A DNA stretch of 64,000 nucleotides from Bordetella genomosp. 4 (GTDB lineage Bacteria > Pseudomonadota > Gammaproteobacteria > Burkholderiales > Burkholderiaceae_B), in assembly GCF_002261185.1 (NCBI RefSeq), contig NZ_NEVQ01000013.1, positions 930,001 to 994,000 of the forward strand, given 5' to 3'. The notes under the pieces are model-generated. The model was not told where the DNA came from. It saw only the letters and a program-made list of their open reading frames with translations, and did not search any database. Shown here in pieces: positions 61,854 through 64,000 of this stretch; the stretch's first letter is position 1; each line of letters starts with the position of its first letter. The translations under genes and the position numbers were made by a program.

Positions 61854-64000
61854 CTACTGTGGTTCCCGATGCCAATATCTACGCGATATATGCGCCTGCG
61901 CCTCGATGCGCAGTCCTTGTTCCGGGTCGGAAATCGCCACAGTGGCACCGTGGTGATCAGTACGCCAGAAAGTCGCCCCTGCCTCGCGCCAACGCGCTTG
62001 CACTGTGGCTGCAGGATGCCCGAACCGGTTCATATACCCGACCTGCGCAATCACGTGCGTTGCATCGGCCGCCCACACCAACGCCTCGCCAGAGGATGTC
62101 GCTGAGCCGTGATGCGGCGCCATGACGACATCCACGCGCGGCAGGCCATGTACCAGACGACGCTCTTGCGCGACGCCGATATCGCCCGGCAGCAATGCGG
62201 TATGCGCCTTGCCTTGGATCATCAGCACGCAACTGCGTGCATTGCCCGGGCCATCGGTTTTTATCGCGGCATCCGGATGCAAAAAGCGAAACTGCACGCC
62301 ATCTACGGTCCATGCTTGTCCAGCCTGACACCGCTGCATGGATTGAGGCATTCGCACCTCGGTGAAAAGCGCCGATGCCGTTCTGCCTGCACCCTGCTTG
62401 CGTATCAACGCCGATAAATCAAACGAGCTAAAGGATTGGTCCACAACCAACGAGGACAACACGCTACGCACGCCACCGGCATGATCCATATCCGCGTGAG
62501 ACACCACAAGTCCGTTTAGCGCCCGATATCCCCAGGCACGCAAAAATGGCACGACAACGCGTTCCCCGGCATCATTCCCCTGCCGAGTCATCGGCCCAGT
62601 ATCGAACAGCCACACCTGCGTCGCCGTCTCGATCACGATGGCGCTACCCTGCCCTACATCCAGCGCCGTCAACGTCCAGTATCCAGGCGCAGGCCGTTCC
62701 GGCCGCCAGCACAACATCGGCAACATCAACAGCCATGCGGCCGTACGCAAAGGCAAGCCATATGGCTGCACGGCCCATGCGACGCCAAACAATGCCAGTG
62801 CCATCCAGGGCCATGGTGCCGCGGCCACATCCAGGACGGCCCAGTTCGAGGCGCTCATCCACTTCACCGGCACCATCATGGCATCAAAAATCGCATGCCC
62901 GAGAACGCCGGCCCCATGAGCCAACCACTGCAATCCTGGAATGGTGCTCAACAGAGCACACGCCAACGCCAGTGGCGTCACCAGAAAGCTCACGATAGGA
63001 ATGGCATACACATTGACCAAAGGCGACGCCAAAGACACCTGTTGCATCAGATAGGCCAACAATGGCACCAGACCCAACGTGATCGCCGACTGTACCCAGC
63101 CGAACTCGACGAGGATCGCGCGCAACCGCCCCCTCCAATTGGGACGCTCGCGCCGCCCGCCCGAATCCATTGATGTGCCTATCCGCAACAAGATCGCCAC
63201 AGCGCCAAACGACAACCAGAACCCTGGCGCCAGCACCGACCAGGGATCCAATAGCGACACCACAGCACCTGCCAGCGCCAGAATCCGCGACGGCGACAAA
63301 GGCAAGCGCACCATGGCAGCCAGGGCCACCACCGCCAGCATGAAAAAGGTACGGCGTGCGGGCACGCCCCACCCAGCCAATAGGCAATACAACAACGCGA
63401 CCCACAACGCAGCGGCTGCGCCTACGACCTGCGCTGGCAAATACTCGGCCACCCGCACGGTTCGCCAACGCGCCCGCCGCCATAAAAATGCCGTCGCCAC
63501 CCCACCCACGGCCGCGATCAGGGTGACATGCATGCCGCTGATCGATACCAGATGCGTAATGCCTGCACGGTTGAATATCTGCCAATCCACATGCTCGACG
63601 GCGGCTTGATCCCCCATAGCCAAGGCGATCAGTACCGGTGCATAACGACGCGTCCCCAACGCCTCTCGCATGCCATCCCGCATCCAATGACGGACGCGTT
63701 CGATCAGGATGCCGGGACTATGCCAAGGCTCGTCGCCCAACAAGCGTGGCACGCCGCGCACCGTCGCCGTCGCGCGAATACCCATCGCGAACAAGCGCCC
63801 CTCGGCATCGTAACCATGAGGATTGCGCGCACCATGAGGTTGACGCAACACCAACGCCATGCGCCAGATCTGGCCGGGCTTCAACGCTGGCAATGGGGCA
63901 CCAGACTGTGCATGCCAACTCACAGCAATACGCGACGGGATGCCTTCGAGACGAGGTTCATCAACATCCGCCATGAACCGGTAATGCTTTCCATCACCCT
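61854..64000 (-). CDS. comEC: ComEC/Rec2 family DNA-uptake protein (5' end beyond the window)
   Basis: At least 714 residues of a competence channel protein run to the right edge with no start seen; the ATG at 63974 is probably internal. The order is an N-terminal soluble region, the membrane competence domain (NRAGITHLVSISGMHVTL, SPLVNVYAIPIVSF) with about eight hydrophobic segments, and a C-terminal metallo-beta-lactamase-like domain with LDVGQGSAIVI, VSHADMDHAGG and APHHGS, which may be nuclease-like. It carries single-stranded DNA across the inner membrane. It is convergent with the SDR gene. Confidence 0.92.
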   Translation of the reverse strand, partial: GDGKHYRFMADVDEPRLEGIPSRIAVSWHAQSGAPLPALKPGQIWRMALVLRQPHGARNPHGYDAEGRLFAMGIRATATVRGVPRLLGDEPWHSPGILIERVRHWMRDGMREALGTRRYAPVLIALAMGDQAAVEHVDWQIFNRAGITHLVSISGMHVTLIAAVGGVATAFLWRRARWRTVRVAEYLPAQVVGAAAALWVALLYCLLAGWGVPARRTFFMLAVVALAAMVRLPLSPSRILALAGAVVSLLDPWSVLAPGFWLSFGAVAILLRIGTSMDSGGRRERPNWRGRLRAILVEFGWVQSAITLGLVPLLAYLMQQVSLASPLVNVYAIPIVSFLVTPLALACALLSTIPGLQWLAHGAGVLGHAIFDAMMVPVKWMSASNWAVLDVAAAPWPWMALALFGVAWAVQPYGLPLRTAAWLLMLPMLCWRPERPAPGYWTLTALDVGQGSAIVIETATQVWLFDTGPMTRQGNDAGERVVVPFLRAWGYRALNGLVVSHADMDHAGGVRSVLSSLVVDQSFSSFDLSALIRKQGAGRTASALFTEVRMPQSMQRCQAGQAWTVDGVQFRFLHPDAAIKTDGPGNARSCVLMIQGKAHTALLPGDIGVAQERRLVHGLPRVDVVMAPHHGSATSSGEALVWAADATHVIAQVGYMNRFGHPAATVQARWREAGATFWRTDHHGATVAISDPEQGLRIEAQAHISRRYWHREPQ

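Noticed and set aside
62884-63687. 267-residue frame within comEC
   Set aside because: Antisense-phase shadow on the same strand; comEC shows its domains in another frame.
1-64000. Prophage, insertion sequence, CRISPR array, rRNA or tRNA genes
   Set aside because: No transposase, phage structural gene, regularly spaced repeat array or recognisable RNA gene was seen.

Overview
The window looks like a chromosomal stretch from a Burkholderiales bacterium, most likely Alcaligenaceae (Bordetella/Achromobacter/Pusillimonas relatives). The evidence is a moderately high GC content, four stand-alone Bug-type periplasmic receptors (the tripartite tricarboxylate transporter receptors expanded in this family), many small catabolic operons each paired with its own solute receptor, and housekeeping genes of betaproteobacterial type (purL, greB, comEC, an NrtR-controlled NAD salvage operon). 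No rRNA, tRNA, CRISPR array, phage or transposase gene was seen.

Layout. 1-6161 (+): the tail of an unidentified gene, succinate-semialdehyde-type dehydrogenase, a 3-hydroxyisobutyrate dehydrogenase (HIBADH)-like enzyme, an enolase-superfamily enzyme, a Bug receptor and an SBF-type symporter. 6162-6652: no convincing gene, but a 164-bp structured inverted-repeat element with 30-bp perfect arms. 6653-8701 (-): DUF1415 protein and an M20 peptidase, divergent from a LysR regulator. 9806-13129 (-): Bug receptor, aldehyde dehydrogenase and HIBADH-like operon, divergent from a (+) operon (13396-17675) of a HIBADH-like enzyme, an orphan ABC receptor, a lactonase-like metallo-beta-lactamase-fold hydrolase, an SCP2-like protein and an alpha/beta hydrolase. 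17882-23868 (+): a complete branched-chain-amino-acid-type (Liv/HAAT) ABC importer ending in an amidase. 23957-27528 (-): Bug receptor, class III CoA-transferase and HMG-CoA-lyase-like enzyme, with a divergent LysR.

28633-35827 (-): an aromatic catabolic region holding two-subunit Rieske dioxygenase, an isochorismatase-fold protein lacking its nucleophile, an SDR dehydrogenase, an AraC regulator, a flavoprotein and a cyclase. A divergent orphan ABC receptor lies at 36085-37281. 37489-41571 (-): purL. 42022-44947 (+): a DctQMP TRAP transporter, followed by a HigBA-like toxin-antitoxin pair with a palindromic operator. 45904-49361 (-): greB, a PHP phosphatase, a frameshifted metallophosphoesterase, a GNAT acetyltransferase, a small PH-domain membrane protein and a truncated isochorismatase fragment. 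49466-54410 (-): an NAD salvage operon (nicotinamidase-like, pncB, nadE, nadM/Nudix), divergent from nrtR with a candidate NrtR operator between them. 55334-56272 (-): an alpha/beta hydrolase.

56496-61809 (+): a LacI-associated catabolic cluster (NTF2-like protein, Bug receptor, two SDRs, VOC protein, LacI regulator, cupin) with a LacI-type operator before its first gene. The window ends inside comEC (-).

The recurring logic is a solute-binding receptor for an organic acid plus a short set of dehydrogenases, hydrolases or CoA enzymes and often a LysR, AraC or LacI regulator. Most receptors lack membrane partners nearby and must share permeases encoded elsewhere. The clearest anomalies are the frameshifted phosphoesterase, the structured repeat at 6457-6620, the catalytically degenerate isochorismatase in the Rieske operon, and the unassigned lactonase/SCP2-like/hydrolase operon.
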